Shown piece after piece: positions 53,928-62,616 of a stretch of DNA of 64,000 nucleotides; positions within the stretch are counted from its first letter, which is position 1; every line of letters begins with the position of its first letter. The notes beneath the pieces are model-generated. The model saw only the letters and a program-made list of their open reading frames with translations. It was not told the origin of the DNA and did not search any database. The DNA comes from an uncultured Aquimarina sp. (lineage in GTDB: Bacteria > Bacteroidota > Bacteroidia > Flavobacteriales > Flavobacteriaceae). Location: assembly GCF_947496855.1 (NCBI RefSeq), contig NZ_CANMED010000008.1, positions 1-64,000 of the forward strand, read 5' to 3'. The translations under genes and the position numbers were made by a program.

Positions 53928-54658
53928 AAAACATGACTTTCAAATAAATAATTACCTGTTTCGACCAACTTACTTAGATCGTTATATTCACTTTCCTTAA
54001 TCGACACAAACTGAACCTTATCTCCTGAAGAAGCAAAGCAAGGTTTTCCTTCATTAAGATCAAAAAAATTAATAGGGGTCCTACCTATCACATGCCAACC
54101 ACCAGGACTATCACACGGATAAACCCCTGTTTGATTTCCACCTATAGCAACAGATCCTTTTTCTAACTTTAAGCTCGGAGTAGATTTCCTAGGAGTAATC
54201 AATTTTTCATCCAATCCACCTAAGTACAAAAATCCAGGAAGAAAACCGACAAAATAAACAGTATATAATGGAGTAGTGTGTAATGAAATTACCTCATCAA
54301 TATTCATCGATTTGTTAGCTGCAAAAGAAGAGAGTTCCGGAGCAAGTGAAACTGAATAGCAAACTGGTATTTTCCACAAACGTTTTTTTAGCACCTGATT
54401 ATCAAAATGATCAAAAAACAATGATTTAAGTGTTAAAACCTCACTATAGACATCTTCTATAGTAGATGCATAGTAAATTAATAGCGAGTTATATGATAAG
54501 ATTACCTCAACAATTAGTTTATCATAAAATTTTTCAATAGATTTTTTATAAAAAAGAAGTGTTTCTAACAAAATTTCGTCAATTTTTGACGGACCTTGAA
54601 TCAAAATTGCATGTTCGCCATAGCGTTTGTATTGAAATTTGATTTCAGATTTTTTCAT
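53924..54658 (-). CDS. pxpB: 5-oxoprolinase subunit PxpB (KipI-like)
   Basis: 244 residues. Allophanate-hydrolase-subunit-1-like: GFLPGFLYLGGLDEKLITPRKSTPSLKLEKGSVAIGGNQTGVYPCDSPGGWHVIGRTP (about 150-205) is the family signature. Overlaps pxpC and pxpA by 4 bp each (coupled translation). Confidence 0.94.
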   Translation of the reverse strand: MKKSEIKFQYKRYGEHAILIQGPSKIDEILLETLLFYKKSIEKFYDKLIVEVILSYNSLLIYYASTIEDVYSEVLTLKSLFFDHFDNQVLKKRLWKIPVCYSVSLAPELSSFAANKSMNIDEVISLHTTPLYTVYFVGFLPGFLYLGGLDEKLITPRKSTPSLKLEKGSVAIGGNQTGVYPCDSPGGWHVIGRTPINFFDLNEGKPCFASSGDKVQFVSIKESEYNDLSKLVETGNYLFESHVL

Positions 54659-55386
54659 TTCAATACAAAATTTCGTTTCAAAAACTCCTTATATAAGTAC
54701 TCCAAAATTTCCACGGATTTTGGATTATCTCCATGCACACAAATCGTATCAAAACAAATTGACACCTCCTCACCTTTTATTGTTTTCACTTTTCCATCGG
54801 AAATCATCCTAAACACATGATCGAAAACTTGTTCCGGATCTGACAACACCGCGTTGTTTTCAGAACGTGACACCAAGGTCAAATCTTGATTGTAATTTCG
54901 ATCAGCAAAGACTTCAAGTTTCACCTCCATATCTTCTTCACAAATATAAGAAATTACAGAACCTTTAGGTGTTATAATTAATAAACTTTTATCGACATTA
55001 TTAACCGATTTAATAATTGCATTTGCAACTTCTTCATTTTTCACTGCTTCATTATATAATGCTCCGTGAGGTTTCACATGATGCAATTGTTCGCCTCGAT
55101 CTTCCGTGAAAAATTTTACTTTTTGAATTTGTTCAGTTATCGTTTCAACTAGATGATCATATGAAATATTCATGACTTCTCTTCCGAAATTTTCACGATC
55201 TGGATAGGATGGATGTGCTCCAATTTTTACTTGATACTGCAATGCTAAATCAATTGTTTTTTGAATCACTTGATCATTGCCCGCATGAACTCCACATGCA
55301 ATATTACACCACGATATAAAAGGCATAATTTTCGCATCAAAACCAGCCTCTTCACCAACATCAGAATTCAATATTATTTTTTTCAA
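54655..55386 (-). CDS. pxpA: 5-oxoprolinase subunit PxpA (LamB/YcsF family)
   Basis: 243 residues. LNSDVGEEAGFD, NIACGVHAGNDQVIQKTIDLA, KIGAHPSYPDRENFGRE, VKPHGALYNEAV: family signatures with His and Asp metal/substrate residues. 27 bp after the transporter gene; first of pxpABC. Confidence 0.94.
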   Translation of the reverse strand: MKKIILNSDVGEEAGFDAKIMPFISWCNIACGVHAGNDQVIQKTIDLALQYQVKIGAHPSYPDRENFGREVMNISYDHLVETITEQIQKVKFFTEDRGEQLHHVKPHGALYNEAVKNEEVANAIIKSVNNVDKSLLIITPKGSVISYICEEDMEVKLEVFADRNYNQDLTLVSRSENNAVLSDPEQVFDHVFRMISDGKVKTIKGEEVSICFDTICVHGDNPKSVEILEYLYKEFLKRNFVLK

Positions 55387-55413
55387 AATTCTTACTTTTA
55401 ATAAAGATTTTTC

Positions 55414-56634
55414 TTACAAATTAACTATAACTTTCCAGATACCTCTAAATCCTAAAAAACACGTAATAAATACAATCAAAAAACCGAGTATATTTTGCTT
55501 TAAAGAATTAGTAAATTTCCCCAAAATATTCTTCTGATTCATAACCCATAAAAGGAAAATTGCTATAATGGGTAAAAGAAGCCCATTTGCTACTTGTGCA
55601 AACCGAATAATCACTATTGATTTTATTCCTAAGGAAGAAAATAAAACACCTAAAAAAAGTATGAAAATCCAGATAGCTCTAAAGGATTTACTTTTCAATC
55701 CATCTTGCCAACCCATACATCCTTTTACCACATAAGCTGCAGCCAAAGGTGCTGTGATCGCCGAAGTAATTCCAGCTGCAAATAACCCCATTGACAATAC
55801 ATATTTTGCCATAGACCCAAAAACTGGCTCAAGCCCTTTTGCCAAATCAGCAGCATTATTTACTTCTGTTTGTTGGATTGCTGCTCCCGCAATTATAATC
55901 GCCATGGAGACCAATCCTCCTAACACTATTGCTACAATAGTATCTTTTCTAGCACCAGGAAGGTCATTGGTAGATTTCCATTTTTCACTTACTATTGATG
56001 CATGAAGAAATAAATTATAGGGAACAACAGTCGTTCCTATCAATCCAACAATTGTGAGTATTTTATCCGTTGATAGATCGGGTACAAAACCTTGGAATAG
56101 CAAAGAAAGGTCTGGTTTGGTAACAATTGCAGTAATAATAAACGCAATACTCATAAATAATACGAGCACTATTAAACTGCGTTCTAAAACTTTATAATTA
56201 CCTATGTACAACAATATAAAGGCTATTACTCCAATAGTAATACTCATATAGTTAATAGAAATGGTACCTATTTCTATTATTGGCGATCCTAAAATGGTAG
56301 ACAATCCTAATACACCTCCACTAATATTACCTGCTTCATATGCTGCATTTCCTATAAAAATAGCCGAAAGAATAACTCCTATTAGGATCCATCGTACTAT
56401 TTTGTTATCGAATTGTGACTTTACAACTTCACTCAAACCTTTTTGAGTAACAATTCCTAAACGTGCCGACATCTCTTGTAACACAATACAGGCTATTATT
56501 GACAGCACCAAAGCCCATAATAAAGAATATCCAAATTGTACTCCAGCCAATGTACAGACGGTAACAGTTCCAGGACCTATAAAGGCAGCTGTTACTAATG
56601 TTCCAGGACCGATGTTCGAAAACCACTTTTTCAC
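55414..56634 (-). CDS. NRAMP-related transporter lacking canonical metal ligands
   Basis: 406 residues with about eleven membrane helices. The TM1 DPGN motif of metal-transporting NRAMPs reads GPGT (20-23) and the TM6 MPHN motif reads VPYN (204-207), so the Asp, Asn and Met ligands are missing. Location before pxpABC matches the ycsG-ycsF-kipI-kipA type of cluster in Bacillus. It probably carries something other than Mn/Fe, perhaps related to 5-oxoproline metabolism (inference). Start ATG at 56634. Confidence 0.85.
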   Translation of the reverse strand: MKKWFSNIGPGTLVTAAFIGPGTVTVCTLAGVQFGYSLLWALVLSIIACIVLQEMSARLGIVTQKGLSEVVKSQFDNKIVRWILIGVILSAIFIGNAAYEAGNISGGVLGLSTILGSPIIEIGTISINYMSITIGVIAFILLYIGNYKVLERSLIVLVLFMSIAFIITAIVTKPDLSLLFQGFVPDLSTDKILTIVGLIGTTVVPYNLFLHASIVSEKWKSTNDLPGARKDTIVAIVLGGLVSMAIIIAGAAIQQTEVNNAADLAKGLEPVFGSMAKYVLSMGLFAAGITSAITAPLAAAYVVKGCMGWQDGLKSKSFRAIWIFILFLGVLFSSLGIKSIVIIRFAQVANGLLLPIIAIFLLWVMNQKNILGKFTNSLKQNILGFLIVFITCFLGFRGIWKVIVNL

Positions 56635-56685
56635 GCGTTTACGTTTTAGTTATTATTTGTATAAAACTTGTTCCGAAAAACAAAA

Positions 56686-56762
56686 AACATCTACCCATAT
56701 CCTTCTTCAAAGAGGGACTTTTAGCTACTCTTCTTCAAAAGAGCTGTTGGGTGAGGATGCGT
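56686..56762. repeat. Intergenic palindromic repeat, copy 2 (CATC...GATG)
   Basis: Decayed relative of 9503-9580: AACATCTACCC, CTTCTTCAAAGAGGGAC, TTTTAG, CTCTTCTTCAAAAGAGC, TGTTGGGTGAGGATG. Same order of two hairpins between CATC and GATG ends. Confidence 0.5.
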
Positions 56763-56848
56763 ATTATTCCACTAAATTTTAATTATCAAGAAACCAACAA
56801 CTCAAATTTCACTAAATTCATCTTCTTAGTTAAATTATTAAGGTCGCA

Positions 56849-57982
56849 TTATTGAGAACTATCATCAAGTGCATAGATTGCAAAAGATCCTAACCAATGG
56901 CCGCCTTCATAACTATCTCCCACTAGATTAGGCAATGAATATTTTATATGTTGATTTGCAGTATTAATAAGATGTTTGTATTCTGGATATTGATTCGCTA
57001 ATCCATACAACACCCATGCTCTGCTAAAATTAAGACCATCCAGATGTACCAATTTTCCATCGCTACGATCAGAAACCTCACCCACTTCTATCTTAAAATC
57101 ACGCTTTTTAAGTTGCGGCATAAAGTCACTAATCCAAATATCAAAAGCTGTTTTATCCAATACTTTCCTCATTAAATCTACTTCTTCAAAACAAGGTGAT
57201 AAGAAATCATATCCACTGGGTTCCCATCCTATTGGACAATCTGAATCGGTACCATAAAAATCCTTTGCTCTAGCGGATATAATACTTTTAAGGCTTTCAT
57301 CCTTAAGACTATTTGCATAATCCAATGCAAAAGACAATCCGAATGCCGTATTGGTATGTTCACCTACTCGAATTGGATAGTTCAACTTTGGTAAAAAATC
57401 TAGATATCGCTGTACTATCAAATCAGTCAATGGCTGTAAGTTTTGCTCCAAATCTTTTGCTATTGGATCTTCCCAAGTATGAATTTCTTCCGCAAGTTTT
57501 AACAACCATGCCCAGCCATAGGTTCGTTCATATGATGTACTATGTTTTCTATTAAAATATGCAATCTCAGCTTCTATGTTTTCTTTGGAAATACTTTCGG
57601 AAAGCTTTGTTTTTATCTCATTGGCTTTTTCTATGTCTGGAAAGGATTTTAATAGTTTCACCAATGACCAATGTCCATGAACCGCAGAATGCCAATCAAA
57701 ACATCCATAAAACGCAGGATGTAAGCCTTTAGGCTCTCCCAAATCTTCTTTACTGCCTATGGTTTGTCCTAGTTTATTTGGATACTCTGTATGGATACAG
57801 GCTAAAGGCAATTCCGCCAAAGTATTCGCCTGATCTTTGGTTAATTTTAAAGGTGTTTCTACAACAACTTTAGAAATATCTTCTCCGACTGAAGATGATT
57901 CTAATATCTTTTTAGCGTTAGTTTCCGAAGTATTGCAAGCTGCAATAATCATTAAAAAAAACAAAATAGTTAATCGATTCAT
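56849..57982 (-). CDS. DUF2891 lipoprotein
   Basis: 377 residues. Lipoprotein signal MNRLTILFFLMIIAACN (C16), then a mostly helical (alpha/alpha-barrel-like) domain: HPAFYGCFDWHSAVHGHWSLVKLLKSFPDIEKA, RTYGWAWLLKLAEEIHTW, RVGEHTNTAFGLSFALDYA, CPIGWEPSGYDFLSPCFEEVDLMRKVLD and GGHWLGSFAIYAL match DUF2891. Enzyme function unknown; the conserved Trp, His and Glu residues resemble glycan-acting barrel enzymes. Confidence 0.83.
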   Translation of the reverse strand: MNRLTILFFLMIIAACNTSETNAKKILESSSVGEDISKVVVETPLKLTKDQANTLAELPLACIHTEYPNKLGQTIGSKEDLGEPKGLHPAFYGCFDWHSAVHGHWSLVKLLKSFPDIEKANEIKTKLSESISKENIEAEIAYFNRKHSTSYERTYGWAWLLKLAEEIHTWEDPIAKDLEQNLQPLTDLIVQRYLDFLPKLNYPIRVGEHTNTAFGLSFALDYANSLKDESLKSIISARAKDFYGTDSDCPIGWEPSGYDFLSPCFEEVDLMRKVLDKTAFDIWISDFMPQLKKRDFKIEVGEVSDRSDGKLVHLDGLNFSRAWVLYGLANQYPEYKHLINTANQHIKYSLPNLVGDSYEGGHWLGSFAIYALDDSSQ

Positions 57983-58109
57983 GTGTCAATACTTTTAAAA
58001 TTTCCTCATCTAAAAAAATGATTCCCTTTTAAAAATATTGATTTCCCTCTGTTAATCTATATGATTGTTAATAACATAGGTAAATAGTTTATAACCTTTC
58101 TAATTAGGG

Positions 58110-59453
58110 TTATATCGCCACCATTTTACCTTCTTTGAGGTATTCTTTTTTAATCCCTTCTAACATGGTTTCAAGAAGAATTGACTCATGTTTAGAAGCT
58201 ATAGTCTTAAGACAGATGTATTGCACTACATTGATGATATTTGCCCCAGTAAGGGCGTACTTTTTTGAAACTTCCTCCAAAGAAACACTTTTGTCTAATG
58301 CAATTTTATCTGGTAAGTTTTTCTTCCAAAGGGATAATCTTTCTTTATACGATGGGTTTTCGAATTCTATAATCGACTGAAACCTACGAGTGAATGCTGT
58401 ATCAATATTATTTTTGAAATTTGAAGCTAAAATAACCAATCCTGGATGTGCCTCAATACGCTGTAACAGATATGATACTTCTTGATTAGCATACTTGTCA
58501 TGAGCATCCCTCACATTGGTACGCTTTCCAAAAATAGCATCGGCTTCATCAAAAAACAGAATCCAAGATTTGTTTTTTGCTTTGTCAAATAATTTGGATA
58601 AGTTCTTTTCGGTTTCTCCTATATATTTGGATACAATCATAGATAAGTCAATCCGATATACATCCTTGCCTGTGAATTTCCCTAACAAAGTAGCGGTAAG
58701 TGTTTTTCCGGTTCCTGGTGGACCTGAAAAAAGAATACGATATCCTGGTTTAATTCTAGATTTCATATTCCAATCATTCAGTACAATTTCATTATAGTTT
58801 AACCAAGTTTCGGTCTCTTTTATCTGCTGTAATGTTTTACTTTGTAACACCAGATCATCCCAGTCCAATTCGGTATCTATTCGTTCTGCTGGGAAATCCT
58901 TACTCATTGTCGGTTTTAGGACTTTACCAGTAGTAAACAACTCTATGTACTCTTGATCCATCGTCAAGCGGCCACTCATTCTTGGTTCTCCTGCAGGTAT
59001 CATATCTAAATATAATACACCTTCTCTCCTAAAAAGATGGTCTTCATAGAATATTTCGGTTAACTGAATCCTTTTCTGGATATCATTTCCTCCTATAATA
59101 AACTGTACTGTTTCTCCGGTTGGTATAATTCCTCTATGATTTTTGCCTTTGACACCTCCAAATTCAGGTAATTCTCCTCCATTGGGTAAAAAATCAGATA
59201 TGATAGTTGTAAAAAAACTAGGTGAAATATGAGGTACAATTGCTAATAATAAAGTGATTACTTCTTCTAAAGACAATTGTTTTCTCCTCACAAATCTAGA
59301 AAACCAAGAGTCATCAGATACAATAGTATCAAATTTTGGAAAAACAGGTATTTCACTTGTATAATTATCTTTTAAACGGTATTCAATCACTTCTCTTAGA
59401 AATGATAATTTACTATCAAAATGAATTGTATTCTGAGCCAATGCTTTTTTCAT
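58110..59453 (-). CDS. AAA+ ATPase of eCIS type (Afp15/Pvc15-like)
   Basis: 447 residues: a divergent N-terminal domain (about 1-200) and one AAA+ module with Walker A GPPGTGKT (about 244-251), Walker B WILFFDEADAIFG (about 296-308), sensor LVILASNFKNNID and arginine finger DTAFTRRFQ. This architecture is standard for the ATPase encoded in extracellular contractile injection system clusters (final assembly or cargo loading). Neighbours support eCIS. It starts 4 bp after the amidase gene. Confidence 0.82.
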   Translation of the reverse strand: MKKALAQNTIHFDSKLSFLREVIEYRLKDNYTSEIPVFPKFDTIVSDDSWFSRFVRRKQLSLEEVITLLLAIVPHISPSFFTTIISDFLPNGGELPEFGGVKGKNHRGIIPTGETVQFIIGGNDIQKRIQLTEIFYEDHLFRREGVLYLDMIPAGEPRMSGRLTMDQEYIELFTTGKVLKPTMSKDFPAERIDTELDWDDLVLQSKTLQQIKETETWLNYNEIVLNDWNMKSRIKPGYRILFSGPPGTGKTLTATLLGKFTGKDVYRIDLSMIVSKYIGETEKNLSKLFDKAKNKSWILFFDEADAIFGKRTNVRDAHDKYANQEVSYLLQRIEAHPGLVILASNFKNNIDTAFTRRFQSIIEFENPSYKERLSLWKKNLPDKIALDKSVSLEEVSKKYALTGANIINVVQYICLKTIASKHESILLETMLEGIKKEYLKEGKMVAI

Positions 59454-59457
59454 CTTT

Positions 59458-60276
59458 TTATACTAAAGGTTCAATAGAGAATACGTCTATTTTGGATCGT
59501 CTATAACTTCTGGTTCTTTTCATAACGGCTACTCCATTTCTAGAGCCTTGGTGATTTGTATTCCCTTCTATTGTTTCTATCACATCTCCTTTTATTGCCG
59601 TTATCACACCGGTATGTGTCCAATCTAAACGTGATTTTTGAATTAGAAATATATCTCCTTGTTTTATGATAGAAGGGTCTTGTCTTATTTTACTAAATCT
59701 GGATAATAGTCCCTTTTCTAAACCTGTATTGCCTACTGTATCACAACTATAGGTTAGTGGCATTAATGTTTTAAAATTTTCACCAGTAGCACTAGCAGCC
59801 TGATCAAGTATGGATTGCGCGAATCCCATACACCAGAACCAAGGAGACCCATCATGACCGTCCATATAACTTCTTACCCAGGGACCACTATTAGACTGTC
59901 CTTGTATTTCCAGTTCAAAAGGATGTTGCTGTAAATGATTTTCTGCTACTTCAACCATCAAATCTCTTAAATTATTACTTATTAAAGGTTTTTCAAAAGC
60001 GTCTTTCAAACCAAAAGAGAGTGTATTAAATAGTTCTTGATCAACAATACCAGTTTTTGTTAGGTTATTAAAACTCTGAAAGTTTTTTACTGATCTTTCT
60101 GTCGCAGGGCCAAAATCTCCATCAATTGCCGTTGCTGTGCCGCTGATGGGATTCCTGATAGAAAATAGTGTTAACCAGGATTGAATTTTCATTACATCCT
60201 TTTTGTTGTTATCTGTCCCTTTTCTTTTTTGAGTAGCTTTGATTACGAGTTCTTTCTGATATGCTGTCTTTTTCAT
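59458..60276 (-). CDS. Peptidoglycan-binding CHAP/amidase-like protein
   Basis: 272 residues: N-terminal peptidoglycan-binding PG_binding_1 domain (about 25-90; IDGDFGPATERSVKNFQSFN), then a CHAP/NlpC-like amidase domain with Cys149 in WFWCMGFAQSIL, His221 in DWTHTGVIT and an acidic/Asn residue in ETIEGNTN. Probably cleaves peptide bonds in cell walls. No signal peptide, so export would be by the injection machinery or lysis. Either an eCIS cell-lysis/release factor or a cargo. Confidence 0.78.
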   Translation of the reverse strand: MKKTAYQKELVIKATQKRKGTDNNKKDVMKIQSWLTLFSIRNPISGTATAIDGDFGPATERSVKNFQSFNNLTKTGIVDQELFNTLSFGLKDAFEKPLISNNLRDLMVEVAENHLQQHPFELEIQGQSNSGPWVRSYMDGHDGSPWFWCMGFAQSILDQAASATGENFKTLMPLTYSCDTVGNTGLEKGLLSRFSKIRQDPSIIKQGDIFLIQKSRLDWTHTGVITAIKGDVIETIEGNTNHQGSRNGVAVMKRTRSYRRSKIDVFSIEPLV

Positions 60277-60399
60277 AACCTTATCTTATTTAAGAACATA
60301 AAGTTAACTCTATTTAGCTAGTTTTTCATGAGGTAAAAGACTCATCTTTTTAGGGGTATTTTCCTATTCTCTTTCTATTAAAACCCTTGTTAAAATGCA

Positions 60400-61701
60400 C
60401 TATTCTTCTTTGGAACAGTTATTTTTACTTAATACTTCCATTGCTTTTGCAAAAACTCTAGCCTTCAAAGCAGCGCGCCCCAAGAATTTTTCTTTTTCTT
60501 TTAATGTATTAATATCGTTACCTGCTACCCAAGAGGATTCCGGACCTTTCCCCTGAAATGAAGGGTTTCCTTTAACATTTCCGGATACAGCTACTCCACC
60601 TGCCATATGCATATATGCTGCAGAAAAAAGAAAAGTGTATTCTGGATCTGAAGCCTTGGTAGCATCTTTTTTGATTGCTTCCAATGCTTTTTTAATTGTT
60701 TTCTTGTCATCCTCAGAAACTTTTTCATTCTCTAATAATGCATCCAAATATGCTAGCACCCTTATATATCCATCTTTATGAGTAGTATGAAATGCACCTC
60801 TTCCTCTAAACTTTTCTCCACCTCTGTAATTAGCCATCCATTTATTTTTGGTTTCAGTAAGGCTCATAAGGTTATTACTTTCTCCTGCGGCATGAGCAAG
60901 ATACACTGCCTGAGCTTTGATAGTATCTATACCCAAAATTCTAAATGCATTATTAAGGTGATCTACTACTTTGTTAGCTTTTAAAAATGTTAGATATTCA
61001 TCTTTACTTTTTAGGCACTGATTATTTTCAATCTCTTTACAAGTACGACCTTGTTCATTTGCTTTAAATTGATCTAAAAGATCACCTTCTTTAAAAATTG
61101 CGATTAAATCAGCTTCTGAAATAGTTTGACACGATTTCTCAACATCTTCATTCCAATCACTTGCCGCTTGAAAAATGACATCACTTTTTTTAAGAATCTT
61201 CATCATTTTTTTTGGAAATTTACCGTTGCGAATAGCATTAATCAATAATTTAAAAATATTTACGATAGCTTTTTTCTTAGGATCTCCTTGCAAACCCTGT
61301 TTATGCTTGATCAATGAATTTCTCCATATACCAAATACATCTTTATGTTGTTCCGGGATTTCATATTTAGCATTTTTATCTACATTCTGAAAAATTACCT
61401 GAATTTCATATGGCATAAAGTTATTTCCTGAGAATGCATCCTTATGCCATTCATCCTCCTCTTTTTTTTGAACTTCTTCTTCCGTATCTTTTTGAATTAT
61501 TGATAATTTAAAAAAAGAACTTTGATTATTCTCTTGAGGTAATGTATGATCTAAAGAATTTCCTGATTCTTTTACTTCATCAGGTTTCTCAATTTCGATT
61601 TTAGGTTGAATAAAACTTTCATTACTTCTTCCTGTTTGAAAAAGATGCGGTTTTTGATTCTTATTATTCGCTTTATGTACTGTTGCTTCCCTAAACATCA
61701 T
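60400..61701 (-). CDS. GH19/lysozyme-like protein with eCIS-cargo-type N-terminus
   Basis: 433 residues. The N-terminus (ESFIQPKIEIEKPDEV, about 28-45, and charged linkers) resembles the 'FxQPKLxIxxPxD' start of eCIS-associated proteins. The C-terminal half has a GH19/lysozyme-like pattern: YLAHAAGESNNLMSLTE with E274 as candidate acid, and YRGGEKFRGRGAFHTTHKDGYIRVL (about 292-316). Chitinases and lysozymes of this fold cut glycan strands. No export signal. Most likely cargo or effector of the injection system, with peptidoglycan as target (inference). Confidence 0.7.
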   Translation of the reverse strand: MMFREATVHKANNKNQKPHLFQTGRSNESFIQPKIEIEKPDEVKESGNSLDHTLPQENNQSSFFKLSIIQKDTEEEVQKKEEDEWHKDAFSGNNFMPYEIQVIFQNVDKNAKYEIPEQHKDVFGIWRNSLIKHKQGLQGDPKKKAIVNIFKLLINAIRNGKFPKKMMKILKKSDVIFQAASDWNEDVEKSCQTISEADLIAIFKEGDLLDQFKANEQGRTCKEIENNQCLKSKDEYLTFLKANKVVDHLNNAFRILGIDTIKAQAVYLAHAAGESNNLMSLTETKNKWMANYRGGEKFRGRGAFHTTHKDGYIRVLAYLDALLENEKVSEDDKKTIKKALEAIKKDATKASDPEYTFLFSAAYMHMAGGVAVSGNVKGNPSFQGKGPESSWVAGNDINTLKEKEKFLGRAALKARVFAKAMEVLSKNNCSKEE

Positions 61702-61911
61702 CTTCTTTTTTTTGAAACGTTTATTACCTATCCTTTAGAGCAGCTAATACATTTAGAGAGAATTATTTAGTCTAGTACTCTGGCATGGTTTAAATCATTG
61801 TCTACTTATATCCATCAGTTTAATTTATTTTAATAAATAACAAATTTTCATCCCTAAACGACAGCCATTTATGCCTATAGTTTCTTTTAAAAGCAATTTC
61901 TTTTAGCGTTA

Positions 61912-62604
61912 CTATTCTTTTGCTGCACATTCCATTAAATAATTTACTATTTCCTCGTCTCCTACTCTTTTAGCAAACTCTAACGTATTCTCACCAGATC
62001 TATTCGTGAAGCTTTTAATTTTGGCCCCTCTTTTTAATAAATATTTTATCAACATTAAATTTCTACCTGAAATTGCAAACATCAATGGAGTACCATTTCC
62101 GCTTCCATAATTGACATCGGCATTATTATCTAAAAGAAATTCAATCAAATCTATATCTGCTTCAGCTTCAATCGCATTGATTATAGGTGTTCTTTTATTA
62201 CCTGCATCAATATTAACATCTGCGCCTTTTTCGATTAAAATCTTAGTTAGTTCTAAACGATTCCAAGAACAGGTTATATGCAAAGCGGAGTTTAGATCGT
62301 TATTATAAATTGTAGTGTCTGCTCTATATTTTAGTAATGTTTGCATATTGTTAGGACAATTATAGTTTGAGGCCACTATTAAAGGTGTATTTCCATCAGA
62401 GTTTTTAATATCTATATCTAAGCCAAGTTCTATCAATTTAATAATTATGGCTTCTGAATTTTCAACTTTGGCTGCCACGTGAAGTAAAGAATAATTGCTT
62501 TGGTCAAATTCGTATATATTAATTTCTTTATCTTCTATCTCTGTAAAAAACTCTCTTTCTTTTTTTTGATATATAAATTCTGCTAATTCGTCAATACTAA
62601 TCAT
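61912..62604 (-). CDS. Ankyrin-repeat protein, possible immunity protein
   Basis: 230 residues, cytoplasmic, with about five ankyrin repeats: NYSLLHVAAKVENSEAIIIK, GNTPLIVASNYNCPNNMQTLL, LNSALHITCSWNRLELTKIL, KRTPIINAIEAEADIDLIEF, GTPLMFAISGRNLMLIKYLL. It starts 12 bp after the candidate toxin gene. Ankyrin proteins are known immunity proteins in polymorphic toxin loci, so it may neutralise the upstream protein; otherwise a general binding protein. Confidence 0.82.
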   Translation of the reverse strand: MISIDELAEFIYQKKEREFFTEIEDKEINIYEFDQSNYSLLHVAAKVENSEAIIIKLIELGLDIDIKNSDGNTPLIVASNYNCPNNMQTLLKYRADTTIYNNDLNSALHITCSWNRLELTKILIEKGADVNIDAGNKRTPIINAIEAEADIDLIEFLLDNNADVNYGSGNGTPLMFAISGRNLMLIKYLLKRGAKIKSFTNRSGENTLEFAKRVGDEEIVNYLMECAAKE

Positions 62605-62616
62605 ACATTTTTTTTA

